This document shows positions 36,801 to 51,800 of a stretch of DNA of 64,000 nucleotides, in pieces. Every line of letters starts with the position of its first letter. Within the stretch, counting starts at the first letter, position 1. Source of the DNA: Trichobilharzia regenti (lineage: Eukaryota; Platyhelminthes; Trematoda; Strigeidida; Schistosomatidae); NCBI GenBank assembly GCA_944472135.2, contig OX235263.1, forward strand, positions 34,029,379 through 34,093,378, written 5' to 3'. The notes under the pieces are model-generated. The model was not told the origin of the DNA and did no database searches. It saw only the letters and a program-made list of their open reading frames with translations. The position numbers were made by a program, and so were the translations under genes.

Positions 36801-39800
36801 TACCAAGTAGAATATCCTTCACTCCTTATTACAACAGTATTATGTGTTACAAAATATTTCAAAACGCTTTCCCAAGAAAGCAGAAAAAACTTTAGCAAAA
36901 CAATCCCATTGAATAACTGTCAGAAAGACTGAGAACAGGAAATTGTGGGGCGATATTTTGTGCAATAATTGAAATTAAAACACAGTTCACAGTAATACAA
37001 TTTAAAGTAAAGCAATAGAAGATTATGAAATCTATCAAATGCAATTCAAAATCAGACTTGATTTACACATATCAAGGAAGGATATGTATGCGGGAAATGA
37101 ATGAATACCCTGAACTGTACTGTGTGTTTACCCGCGGCGCCCTTGCCAACCGCCGAATGCCATTACTCACCCGGAAAGAGGAGTAAGATTGTGCTTACGC
37201 GAGCTCCCCCCAGCGACTGAAAAACAGACCCAGAGGAAACTCCTTGAGATAGGCCTCATAAATTTTTAGTATGTACATCCCAGGACAACCTTGGTGCCAC
37301 CCCTCCGACGGGTAGGGACGGGAACATACTCTCAGAGACATATGCACACTGGAGCCAACCAACCTTGTCTAATGGATCAAAATCCGAACCTCCAAACCAC
37401 AACCCACAACACGAGACACTTCTCGAGACTGGCCTCGGCTAACAACTACACCAAGGTGCACCAAGCGGTTGGGTTACTAGCTCTAACAGCCACCCACTAA
37501 CCAGTTGTTATTAGCCCCGGTCCTCTCGTCAGAAATCCCCAGATCTGCTGGCCCCGCCGATGACCCGCACACCGCCACAAAGGCCGATGGACGACACCGC
37601 TGCTCCATCAAGGCTGAGTAACCAGATGCGCATGTTGTCTCGTGCAAGCGACAGCTCTTCGCTAAGGCTTGGTATGCCTACCGATGAGCCTCACCTAGCG
37701 GTCGTCCAGTGGAGGCGCCTACCGCATATAACTATATCTCTGTCCCGTCATTACCCATGCCAGGTTGAGTTTCTTCATGTTGATACTCGGAGCACTCGGC
37801 AGAAAAGATTGACGTGGTATTTGGCTACCTTATTAGAGTCATAGTTACTTCCACACCGGGAGTCGAACACGAGCCAGGAATCCTAACCGCTAGACCAAAT
37901 TCACTTAAGTGTGCATCTGGAATGACTGCAGTTAAGATATCTAGTGTTTCTTACGCGACTAGGATAAATTTTTGTTTTCTCTAATATTTTGAACCTTATC
38001 TCTCAACGTGGAACAATGTATGGCTTTTGACAATAAAGTCAGTCAAAGGCATTAAGGCAGACAGTACTTGAATGTGTTAATTAGATACAGCAATTCAACT
38101 TCGAATTATTACTTGATACCTTAGATTTTTCGTCATCCTCAGCTTTCCTATCACACAACTTTCTGTCACATCAGGTGTCTGAGTTATATGCAGCTGTCTG
38201 CATAAGACAGTGTAGGGAACAATTTTTTGTCAGCCTTGTACTATAGCGACAAGTGCCAGTATGGGTGTGTTGTGTGTGTTAGTTTACAGGCAAGTTGGAA
38301 ATTACTAATGCCTACAGGGATTTATTAAAAGTTATGCCAAATATCATTATTACATTTTGACCACAGGTGTTAATTAAAAATCCCATTTTCTTACAGGTGT
38401 TTCTCTCTCAAACAATACTGTTTGCAGCAGAAAGTTATACACATGTACTCATGCTAAAACTCTGACTAGATTGTCTGAAGTCTATCCGGTGTATACGATT
38501 CGACTAATACTCACTTCTGAGTTTATATCTTACTTCACAGCTGTGAACAACACATGAAATCATGTGTATGCTGAACTTTTTTCATTTGTCAGCAGATAAA
38601 ATTAAACTGTAGTGATTTGCTTATATGGCTGAGCTACAAAAGTATTTCGTCTTCCATTCATTCATGCTTCTAAATCACACTGTTCAGTGAAGCGTATTTT
38701 TTAAAAAGCTTTAAGCCCATCTCTCATTACATTTCTGTCATAAATGAAAAAGACACTATTGGAAATGACAAAATTCTACTCGTCGAACCAAAATCCCATA
38801 GTATAGTATACCTACCGTCTAATATTATTTACCATTAATCTATAAGTTTGTTTTTCCAAAGTTAATAGTTCCCTCAGAATTGCGTCATGTATAGGCCTAT
38901 AATGGCGTCGAGAAAATGACTATTATTATTATTATTATTATTAGTTTTAGCTATTTCAGTTCGCTGAAAAGTCAAGGGAACGGCATTTATAATTTGACTA
39001 GGAAATCAAATTACCTCGTTTCAGACTTTATTTATTTATTTATTGATATGTCTGAAAGCATTAATGATGATATCAGCATGTATACGTCAATTATTTTACG
39101 GTAAAATATTGAACAATAGAAATGCGCAGTGTACACGAGTAATACAGTTTGATCTAGTATGCATATAATGAGTAAGATTTAGGAATTCTGCAAGAATAGC
39201 TGATGGTGAATGGTTGGTTGTCTTACTCAAATACCAAAATACACTTTGGATACATCATTCGTGAAATAATATCTTTCAGGCTATTTTAATTTCAGGTCTA
39301 GTGTTTGATGTAAGCCCCAAACGTTACTCCCGGGAATTATAATGCCTCTGCGATAATCAGATGGTTTCTTGCACAGATTTGTGGAATAACAGAGTGGTCT
39401 CTTCTTGTAGGTGTTCTCCATATTCTAAGTAGCTGAGCGATAAGGTCTTTAACTTCAGTACTAAGTAGCATGGGTCGAAGTATTAGTTTTTTGAACTACT
39501 AACACACGACTGTGGAACTATATTATACTTTGACACGTTCATAATATGCTTGTGGAGTTGTAAATTTCTACGGAAATCCGTCTGAAAACATACGACTGTA
39601 GATAAATCTTTTGAAGAAGTAAATGGATATATGTATATGTAAAACTTGGGCACTGTGGTAGTATGTATTTCCATTAGTTTGTTTATTAGATGTATCAGAT
39701 AGTGAAATTGTATTATTTACTGAATGACACAGTTTCGAACAAAATTTATTGTTCATAATTATTCCATCAATTATAATCACACGACTTCGAGACTTGAGTT

Positions 39801-42800
39801 TTACAGTTTTCTTTGACTTCTCCTATTTGTTGTCGTTCTGGTAGTAGAATTTTCCATATATTTGGGACAGGTGATGAATCATTTCTCTATTACATGTATT
39901 TCCAGTTGATTCGATAAACAAAGCTTCTGTTATCAATCTCTCCCTCCACCCTGTGACGTCAGATTTTAAAGCTGCCAACTTATTCGATCCTATTGTATGG
40001 TTGTGTGTAATTGCATGTAGTGAGTCGTACAGTTGAACTATTCTCTAGATTTCTTTTCTTATTCGGGTCAACCAATCTAGATTTCACTGCTAGGTTTTTA
40101 TATTCGGCTAGTCTGACTGCCCCTGTTCTACTAGTTTCACCTATGTATCTGACCTGATAATCATTGCAGGATATTAGATAACCGCATGCTTCAAACGGTC
40201 GAGGCTATTATGATTCGCCTCAAACAACCAGCGCTCTGTGTTCAAAGGAAGCAAGTCCAGCCCTTACTACTGCCCCGGCCTACAACAGAAACTGTAAACT
40301 CATGAATTTGTATTATTATTTTTTCTAATTCTTCTGACATTCAGTGTATTTTATGTTGATGCTATCCAGCTGTAATCTATCAGTATTATTGATTTTATGT
40401 TATTAAAACATTAATGTCGTTCATAACACTAACTCATTCATTCACTATAATGTATTTATAACTGTAGAGCCTGATGATGAAGTTATCGAAAAGAGTACTC
40501 TTTGTTCAGTATCCATTGTTTTGAAAATTTTATTGGCACTTTTAATCTGCTAAACTGTTTTGTTTTAAAGGCTCCACAGGATTGATCCTTTAACCAACAA
40601 AGCTTGTTTCTAATTGAGTTTGTGGTTGGTTTGAATGCCGGCCACTTTTATTTCTGCCCGCCTTGTTAAGAATTTTGCGTAAGGTTTCCGAGGTTCCTTC
40701 TTTGTATGGAATTACTACTGATGATTTAGATTCCTTACTGTTGGTGTCGTCATCAATATTTTTATTATTGCAAAAATATTCATTCAGATATCTATAAAAC
40801 ACAACATAATCGAGCAAAGAATATTCTTTTCAATAAATTCCTCTTCTGGCTCTACAATTATATACATGTTTATATACACAGAATATTCAAGGTTGGTAGT
40901 TAATAACAATATTAGTGTTTTTTTAAAAGACAAACTGCCTAATTTCGCCTCATCCATGTGTATCTACCAATTTAATTGCTCCTGTGGAGCCAGTTACATA
41001 GGCCGCACAATTAGGCGTGTTTCTCGTCGAATTTCCGAACATCACCCTGCGTGGTTAAGCAAAGGCCAAACAAAATCTATCCGTAGCGCTATTTTGGCTC
41101 ATCTGGTGGATACAGAACATAGGATTGATGTTAATCAAGCTTTCAGAGTTATTTATCGGATACCAACAAATCTCAACTTCGCCTTAAGAGTTCGATTACT
41201 AAATATTGCTGAGGCTGTTGAGATCCACATTAAAAAGCCTAATTTGTGCGTCCAAAAGAAGTTAGTTCAGACGCTGTCCCTACCTTGGCCATCTAGGTTT
41301 GAATGATTCTCAATTTTCGTGAAAATTTCCTAATTTTAGTTGATATCCTACTCGCTATTATATCTTTATTACTATTATAATTTAAGTATTTTTAGTGAAC
41401 TGTAATTGCATTGATCTTGCTTTACAAATCGATATTATTTAAAAAACACTAATATTGTTATTAACTACCAACCTTGAATATTCTGTATATATAAACATGT
41501 ATATAATTGTAGAGCCAGAAGAGGAATTTATTGAAAAGAATATTCTTTGCTCGATTATGTTGTATTTTTATTATTATCACTACTATTAATATTGCCATTA
41601 TTATTGTTATCATTATTATATATATATATATATATAATATATGGTTGTAGTCACGTATTAGACAAGTATTTAATAGTCCAAAGAAGTGAATTAGTTATTT
41701 CCCTACTAACCGACTCAGAACATTTAAAAACTAACACAAATTACACTATCTGGTCTTTTCAAAAGATTCACAATGTTAAAGAAGCGTGGATGAAAACTAA
41801 AATCAAATAGTTTCATGGAAGGTCCCATTGTAAATCAAGGCCATAGGAATCATTAAAAAGACAGTTTCAGCGAAGCATCAAAGTCGGACAGAAAACCTCT
41901 GACAATATCAAAGAATCAAATGTGTGTTTTTCTACTGTTTCTATTTCCCCATTGTCAAAATTTTAAAGATGTGAACTATTGAATCCCCTTTTTAAAACCC
42001 GTAGATAAAAGCTTCCACAACGGAACCTAAGTATCTTTGATTCAACAGCATCGTGTGAGCAAATAATAATAAATAAAATAAAATAAAAAGCTGTCTGAAA
42101 CATTCAGAGTTCTTTATTTATATCAGTTTTCTATCTTTCAGAGCCTTCATGACAACTGTTGTGGGTGGGCAAATCTAGGGCTTTCTGCTGACTTCTTCCA
42201 ACTGTTTCATCTGCTTGCTATTGATATTAACACTAATTCAATAATTCTTATTTGCTATTTCATAAAAAATATTCATCAGTCGTATGCAAAGTCTGTATGA
42301 CAATTCATGATATCTATCAAGGTAGACCGATTCATACTAAAGAACTTGCATGATAAAATTATATAACACGGAAATAACGTAGAGTCAAAGACTTTCATAG
42401 CGAATAGAAGCAAATTTGTAATCAGTTCAAGCGTTCTTCAGCTGATATAAGCTAGGTTATAAGTTTGTGAGTAAAGCTCGTGTGTGAGTTTTTAAAACAG
42501 CCTGATTGACAGTTTAATTCATGTTAAATAAATCAATTATTATATAAGGGAGACAGGTGAAAAATAGTTAAGCTATTGTTGTAAAATAAAATTTCAGGTT
42601 AATCCATACTACAGACTATGTACTTCCTACTTTACTTTTATCAGTGTATTCATTAGTTTTTGAAAACTTAAGGAATGTATTATTCTTTTAAAGCATTATT
42701 ATTTATGTTCAAGTGTTAGTTTATAGAGATTTGATTGGCTTCAAGTTTTATTTCGGATCGATATCATTAAGAGAACTCCTGAAAACCTGAGGCTATTGAA

Positions 42801-45800
42801 CCGCTGTTCAGTCCTAGATTGGAACTACTCATCAGTACACACCATTCATCCACTAGAGTGGAATCCAATGGCCCATGAATTCTAACTTCTGTCGGCTCAC
42901 AAATTTTAGCACCGTTGCTATCCACTGTGGGAAGGTGTGACCAGCAAGGATCCACCAAGTCGAGCGTGTGAGCAAATACTCGCTAATGACATTGGTGTTG
43001 AAAATCTCCAGTTGATGGAAGATAGAATTCATGGGTAATTGGAACAGTCTTACAGTACTCCCTGGTTTTCAATGGTTCTCTAAATGATACTGATCCCTGA
43101 TCAAGCTTAGAAGTATTTATATCTTTTAATTGAATAGTAGTGTAAAACCTTTCAACCTTTTGACGGTTTCCGATCATATGGATCATCAGAGTAAGTCTAC
43201 TTTCCTCACCACTCCAAGTTTCTTCACATTTGAGTTACCATTTCTAACCACTTTTTCTGCAAATTTCAAATAACTAGTAAGTACATTTCTAAAAGCACAA
43301 TACAGACGAGAAAAACAAAAAAGGCTATTTATTATGCATTCTTTTCTATAATTTAAAACTTTAAAAAAAATTCATTTCCCATTCCATTTAGTAAGTTGAA
43401 GCAATTCAGTTTAGGTATAACAAACAAATTAAAACAAAATTGTTAAAAAAATGACTATTTCAGATAAACGAGAAGAAGAAGCTAATTCTACTGAGAAATG
43501 AAAAAAAGTAATTTCTTAACCATCCGCCTAATTACCATTTTACACAGACTAATCACAGTTTAACAGGAAGGAGCTGTAATCACTCTACTATTGGTAATGA
43601 ATATTTTGGTTTATGCTTACTGGTGTAATTAATACTAGTTATTTTGTGTTTTTTTTCAGTGTAAATTGTTGTTTTGTATATTCGTTTAAAAGATATCAGT
43701 AGTGATATATGTGTAAAACTTAGGCGCTGTGGTAGTAAGTAATTCCATATTACAACACAAGATATAGATAAATTTTTCGAAAACATCAACTCGAAGGTAG
43801 AGGCAACTCACATCACTTATGAATTGGAAAGTCAGGAAGGAAAACTTCCAATGTTAGATTGCAGTGTAAAAAGGAAAGAAGATGGGAAGTTAAACACCAG
43901 TGTTAACAGGAAGCCCACATATTCAAACAGATATTTGGATTTCCGATCATCCCATTCATTCTATGTCAGTAAAAATAGGATTGATGAAATGGTTAAGTGA
44001 CAGAGCACAAAAACTAAGTAGTACTAAGAAAAATCTAAGATAAGAAGTGATACACATAAAAGAAGTCTTGAAACTTAATAATTGCCCGGATAAATTGATC
44101 AGTAAATGTGTAAGGAAATGTAAAAATAAACAATGATAGTAGCGATAGTGATTATAATAATAATGATAACAATAATAATAATAGTGATGATGGTAATAAT
44201 AATATTTATAGTAATATTAATTACAACACCAACAATAAGGAATCTAAATTATCAACAGTAATTCTATACAAAGAAGGAACCTCGGAAACCTTACGCAAAA
44301 TTCTTAACAAGGCGGGCAGAAATAAAAGTGGCCGGCATTCAAACCAACCACAAACTCAATTAGAAACAAGCTATGTTGGTTAAAGGATCAATTCTGTGGA
44401 GCCTTTAGAACAAAACAATTTAGTTTATCTAATATCCTGTCGGAATGATTGTCAGACCAAATATATAGGTCGAACTAGTAGAACAGGGGCAGTCAGACTA
44501 TCCGAACATAAAATCCTGGCAAAATCTAGGTTAGGTGACCCAAATAAGATAAGAAATCTAGAGAATAGTTCAGCTATAGCACTACATGCAGTTACACACA
44601 ACACAGCCACACAGTAGGATGGGATAGAATGACAGTTTTAAAATCTAATGTCACAGGGTATACGGAGAGATTGATAACAGAGGCTTTGTTTATCGAATCA
44701 ACTGCAAATACATGTAATGGGAATGATTCAACACCTGTCTGATCGGATATTTGGAAAATTCTACTACCCCAACAATGACACATAGGAGAAAACAAAGAAT
44801 ACCATAAAACTCAAGTTTCAAAGTCGTGTGATTACAATTGATATGATTATGAACAATAAATTTTGTTCGAAACTGTGTCATCCAGTAAATTACACTGTCT
44901 CCTCACTGTGTGATATATCTAAATAAAAAAAATAATATGGAATATGAGTATTGGTTTTTTTTAGATTTTCTTTATTTCACCCTTCCTTATTCTTCTTCTC
45001 CTTCCTCTTCCTTACTGCAAAAACGTACGTGTTTGATTTCACTTTTAACGCGAAAAATAATCCCACCGAAAGTTATTTCGCCACTTTTAAATGTTTCTAA
45101 AATAACCAAGACATTCATAGGAACACCCGCATGTTCCTGTTTTCACTTACACACTTAAATGGTTAATGGACAGTAATTTTTGGGAAAAATTCATTAACCC
45201 GCTTCTTTTTTTTTTTCTAATAATCAAAGAAGCAAGTTCAACTATTGTGTGGAATAAGTTGAACCGGTTAGAAACCAAAATCAATACTTCTGATTTTTCT
45301 AATTATTTGAAGCATACTGACATACGCATTTTAGTCGATAGATTTTATTAACAAAGTCTTACTTTCATATATTTGGTTCCCTTGATAAATTTCGATAGAG
45401 AAAGAAAGGCCAGATTTGCAGTATAAAATGATATCATTCTATTTCACAGGTCACCCTCATCGGCTAACTGCAAACTACCTGAAATTACAATGGTTATAAA
45501 TAATAATATTTCATACCTCATTGTTTGAAAGGTAATAGAGAAAATATTATAAGGTGAACGCATCTGGAATATAAGTATTACAATTTATAGCTTAAGTTAC
45601 CATCAGATTATATGCTATCAAACTATGAAAAAAGAAAAAGGGGTTGAGAGAAGATAGAAAACAGAAAAATCTAATAAACAGTGTTAGCCTGTACATCAAC
45701 ATGACAACTCAAGAAGGTTAAAGTTCATCCATTCGAAAACTTGCCTAGTGAGTTGAGCCTACTAGCGTGTATGACTATCAGTGTAATGAAAGTGATATGA

Positions 45801-48800
45801 TTACCAAGGGAGTGAGAGATTGACTACACTCTCTTACTGTGTGCATAGGTTTGGTCTGAGAGACAATTGATGAAGTTTGACCTTCTTGGGTTGCTATGTT
45901 GACAAAGTTTATTAGATTTTTCTGTTTTCTATCTTCTCTCACCCCTTTTTCTTTTTTCATGGTTTGATAGCATATAATTTAATGGTAACTTAAGCTATAA
46001 ATTGTAATACTTATATTCCAGATGCGTTCACCTTATAATATTTTCTCTATTACCTTTCAGACAATGAGGTATGAAATATTATTATTTATAACCATTGTAA
46101 TTTCAGGTAGTTTGCAGTTAGTCGACGAGGGGGACCTGTGAAATAGAATGATATCATTTTATACTACAAATCTGGTCTTTCTTTCTCTATCGAAAGTGTA
46201 ACTTGTTCATAAGTTGAAGAATCCTTTGATTCGAAAAAAACTCATCTGTGAAATCTCTGTAAACATTTAGCTCAACTTTGCATATCAGACGAACCTATCT
46301 GGTTAAATTTAACCGCAAATTACATTCAAATTGCCAGTTTTGAACGTGTGCGTCGGTGTGTCATCGGTAGAATGCTCGCCAGCCACGCACATGGTCCACG
46401 GAACGATCCCCAAGCGGATGCACTCCGGAACTTTGCTAGGCTATTAGGAAGGCCTGTAAGGAGGGAAGGTTGAGCAAATCCACCGCATAAAATTAAACCA
46501 CTGATACTAAAACTTCATAGGTCTAGCTTGAAGACCAATTTTCCAGTGAGAATGTAAAGGAATAAATAACAATACAATTATATACATATATATTTTATGC
46601 TACATCCTGTCGGTTTTAACTGAGATTTTTTAAGCGTACACTGATATACTTCATTTTCAATGAGATATGTGGATCAAAGTAGGTGGTTTCTTAGTCAGTC
46701 ATTCTATTTAGTAATATTTCAATAGAACTAGTAATTTGAAAATACTGATTATCAGTTGAAATGACATTCTAAATAGACATTTATTGATTGATTTGAATAG
46801 ATGGAGGTTTATCAATAGTATAACTTCTCTTTGAGTGTTTCTGTTTCTGTGGTCAGTTCTATAGACCACCTATCTCGTAAGCGAGAAATTGCTAGCCCCA
46901 GTTATGTTGCTTAGCCAGATGTTTGTTTTAACTCTAAATCATATGCAGAATTAGTTTGGCAAACTTAATGTGTTTCAGATAGTCTGGTCTGTAATGATTC
47001 ATATTACTACATTGTACTGGGAATACTTTTCAAGTGGAACTATCACCATAGTTAGACAGATGAATGAAACTGATATCAAACCTTGACCAAACTTGAAGCC
47101 AATCAAATTCCTATAGACCAACTCATGGAGATTTATCTAATTCCCATTAGTGACTGGCTAAAGGACGAAGCTGACCGCAGTTCTAGTGGGGTATATCATG
47201 TCGGGAGTACGGACGAATACTCTCCGATAAGACTAACTGGAGATCGCGCTAAACTCACGAATTAGTAAACGTTAGACTTCGTGGGTCGCTGAATCGGGTT
47301 CTAGTGGCTGTATTGTAACCAATAGGTCCTGGCTTCGATCCCCGGTGGTTCCGTACTGACGAAGAGTCCCCGACTGGGATGAAACACTCATCTTGTATTT
47401 CTTGGCTTTCAACGGCTCTTTAACTGGTAACAATCCATGATCAAACTTGAAATCAGTCGAATTCCTACAGATTAAATCTTGGAAGAAAATTCTAAAACGC
47501 CATATTTTTATCTTCAAAAAACTTCTAAATTTTGATACGTGACTCATGATCCGAAAAACATGGTTAACTGCATCCCATTGTAGTGACTACGTCAATATCT
47601 GATTCAAGTTATCCTATAGTTTGAAATAATAGTAGTAAAAAATAAACAATTTTTTTATTCGATTTCAATTCGTTTTCTGTCTTTTCTCCTTATGAAATGT
47701 CAGAGAGTGGAACAATGGAAATTCACTTCCCCCTCTCGTTTACTTTCAAGGTACTTATCATTGCAGAAATCTTATTTCCCTTTGATGTTCTTCATTTCCT
47801 TTATGAAACGCGGTTCAAAATCTATGAGATGTAGAATTTATTTTGAAATGAAATTTCTCAGGAAATAAAAATCTATGAAAGTTAGAAAAGTTATGCATCA
47901 AAATAATGCAAAGAAATAATTTTTAGTTCCCAAATAATTCAATCCTTTTTCTGTTGAAGATTTGAATAACGCGAGTATTGTTTAGTTAGTAATCGTTACT
48001 TTGGTACCCGTTTTGCACAAAAATGTTTCAGGTACGAACGAATCCGGTAACAGTTTTAAGCAATGCTAAAAAGGTACCTTGCTGTGACTGCACATAATAA
48101 TGATATTAACTGTTATTTAAGTGAACGAAACTTTAGTTGTGTTTCATTCGGAAAAGCAGATCCATTCATCACTTTTATTCTGTGTAGCTGTATCGTTTTA
48201 GTAGGTTCCATCATTCAGTAAACGATTACGTTGATTTTCAACTGTTGGTTTTGTAGGGAATTTTGTTCAGTTGGTCGGAGGATTTCATCATGAGATAACA
48301 TCATTTAGAGAACCATTGGAAGAATCACTCGGGAGTACTGGAGAAAGCTTTTTTGTCCTAGCTTTGGACTCTTCATCAGTACACATACACCAGAAGGTCC
48401 TGGGTTCGAACCCCAGTGGGTACGCTCCGACGAAGAGTCCCAAACTAGGACGAAACAGCTGTCCAGTAGTCCCACCTGGTTTTCCAATGGTTCTCTAACT
48501 GATCATTGATCCTTATTACTGGTGAAAACATATGCCTTCTGATTGGTTATGCGTTGTCTCTCAATCTGTGATCACCATGGCCTTGAAAATCGTGCGTCTT
48601 TGAATAATATATGAAAATTATCCAGTTGCTTACCTATTGAAAAACTTCTAGTGTTGGATAATCTCAGGACACTCTAGCTGTAGTAGCTCCTTCAGTAGAT
48701 GGAATTGACAGTAACATGACTGAATTCCACTATGATCTTGAAACCAATATTATATTTGATACTTGGTTAAGACATTTCCAAAATAAATTCTACTGGTCAG

Positions 48801-51800
48801 TGATGATTCCCGGAAAAGGTATTTTCTAATTTTAAAACTGAGTACTTCTGAATGCGACCAGCGCTGAAACATAATTCTGTTTCTAAACCCGCGCGTTCGC
48901 ACTTTTGACACCACACCATGGATGTTAAGACAACAATGTGGTGAGCACTCATGCCTCTTTAATTCTCAACATCTCTGCCTCCGAGTAGTCATAAATGAAA
49001 ATAATGATTTTCTCACGCATGTTGGTATCATCAGCTATGAATGTGAACAGTGAAAAGTCAGAATCTTGGTCAGATGATCAATTTAAAGCGCTAATACTTA
49101 CCTAAAGCCACGATCATCTAAGTTTGCTGACATTAGAATGAAGTTGCTGAACTTTTTATAGCAAAATCTGATGGTCCTCTGTGTTTACAGTTTATATCGC
49201 TACACGGTATAAGTAAAGTTTATTCATAATGTGACACAAATGATTGTGCTAGCCATTTTACTCGTTACTATCTCACTGATTCTCTTTTAATACTAATCAT
49301 GATCCAAATGAAATCCTTACCGAAGAGTGGAATCGCATATTTGATGTCATAGTATTTATAAATACCCTCGGGGTATAATCTCATTTAAATAAGTAACTTT
49401 CAGTTCATGGAGGTGAATTGTGTCGTTAGATACTTGTATTCATCCCAAAAAATAACCGTGACCCTAACTACCAAGCGTAAAACTTAGCAGTATTTTTGTT
49501 TTTCATGATATCTAGTAGCCTAGAGAACACAACTAAGTTAAATATCTAACAGCTGTTACCATAAAAGCCATTGACTGAGTCCCGATTAGGTATGTGAGTG
49601 GTACTGACTAAATTATGTAAAGAGACCACTAAACTGGTTGCCAACACCGACCCGCAATTAAATTGCGCAATTTCTACAAGTCCTTTGTATTTGACTGTAA
49701 TGATGAAGGTCTTTGGTGAGGCCAAACAAATCGTTTTTCAGGAGAGCTGATTATCAGTACCACTGAATGATTTCAGTGTCATATTGAGAATTAGCAAAGA
49801 TAAGTATCAAGATAAGAGTTGTAAAAAAGCTGAATTATGACGTCTGCATCACGAGAACTAACTGTTTTGGTCTCAGTTCCGGATACAAACTACAAATGAC
49901 TCAATTTTTGGGATATGGCAGATAATTTTCAATGCATGTTTAAGTTAATATCAATTGTTTGAGAATAATTAAGATCAAACAGCCTTTTAATCAAAGCAAA
50001 AGTACAGAAATTAGCACAGTTCATCTACGTCACAGGTATTCAAGCTCTAAGCCATCAGGTTAATCCAGTTAGTTATGTTTGATGGCGAACAATTGAGTAT
50101 ATTGACTGCTGGTCTACAGCTCAAACAAATAACATCAGGGTCGTTATTGTTCTCACAAAAAGTACCAGAAACTGTAATTAACTGTTACCTGTATTTGGAA
50201 GCTTAAGAAATGCAGAACAGTTTACTATACGCCGAAAAGCATTACAAGTAGTAGGATATACATGAATTCGTAGATTATCCTAAAGTTGATTCTACGAAGT
50301 ACCATATTATTAGTACCGTTAGTCTTCTCCCTGAAATTGTAGAAGTATGAATTGAATCAATGAAAGAAATACTATCAAATTAGTCTAACATTTGCTGGGA
50401 AATCATTTAGCGATTGATACATTTTGTGTAAGAACAAACACTCAATAACTTTCAGAATGATTGCTTAACCAACTATAACAGATTGTCAGAATATTCATCG
50501 TTTAGACTATTACTAATAATCATGTTATTCAATTTCAAATGGCTTCGACTTTATACACAATTAGCAATACTTAGTTATGTTCTTACACGGGTTTTGCCTT
50601 CCAACCATAATGCTTCTTCATATTCTCTGTTCTTTTGAAAATCTAATTTATTAATTCTGGAGTGGAGTGCTTCGATGGCTCTGTGGTTCCATGTTATCCA
50701 ATAAAGTAGGTGTTCAAGGTTCGAATCCCAACCCTAAGGCTTTCCTAAACTTTGCTTAGTTCACTAATAAGTAAAAAGCCAGGAAATAGGAAAGGTTGTG
50801 TATAGCAAGCTAGCAACCCTATCTTATAAAAGTAATACCATCACTACTGATCCTTCAAAGTTTAAAGTCTGAGACCTTTTGTTTCAGTATGAACGCTAAC
50901 AGAGAAAAATTTTCATCCTCCTGAATGCCTACATAATAAATTCTATGAAGTCCTTTTAAAGCATTGGTTTAGTAGGGATTTTGTTTGATTATTATTCTTA
51001 TTTATTATTATATCCTTTTATTCCTAGATGAACATAGGGCTTCAGCTGCGCGTCAACATTGTCTTCGGTTTTCTGCCAACTTTTTCACTCCGCTCCAAAT
51101 CCTCCCACATGCTTTCATCTCCTCTTCACATGACCTCCTCCAAGTCACCCGTCCACTGACGACCAACTCGCCGCTTCCCTTTCGGGTTCCACTCGAGCAA
51201 TGGCTTGTCTAGCGATGTCACTTGATGGTTTGTTTTCTCACAGTATGGCCAATCCATATCCATTTCTTCCTGCCTATTTGTTGCACAATCGGTTCCTGGT
51301 TGGTTCGCTCATTGCCAGAGATCCCTGTTGCTGATCTTTTCTGACCATCTGATCTTGAGTATTGAGCGAAGACAACTGTTGATGAAGGTCTGAAGTTTTG
51401 AAGAAGAAGTATTTGAAGTATTGGTTTTGTAGGGATTTTGTATGATTGGTTGTAGGATTTTATGATGAGCTAACATTGGTTAGATAACCATTGAAAATCA
51501 GAGGGTAATAGACAGCAAGTTCGTCTTAGTTAGGGACTCTTCATCAGTACGCAGCCACTACCAGAGGTTCAAACCCAGGACTGTTTGGTTACAAGGCTAG
51601 CGAGCTCGTAGACCATGAAGCCACTGGGACTCGGTTAAATGGCCTGTGAATTGGCGGAAGTTGAAATTCAGCGCATGATGAAAACTTCCAATCTAAGCAA
51701 TCCTGTTTATTATTTTTATGTTACGCAATCTATTTCCAATCCTTTTCTCTTTTGTTTCCCATCAGTTATTAATTTCAAACAATTATTCATCAATCAGTTA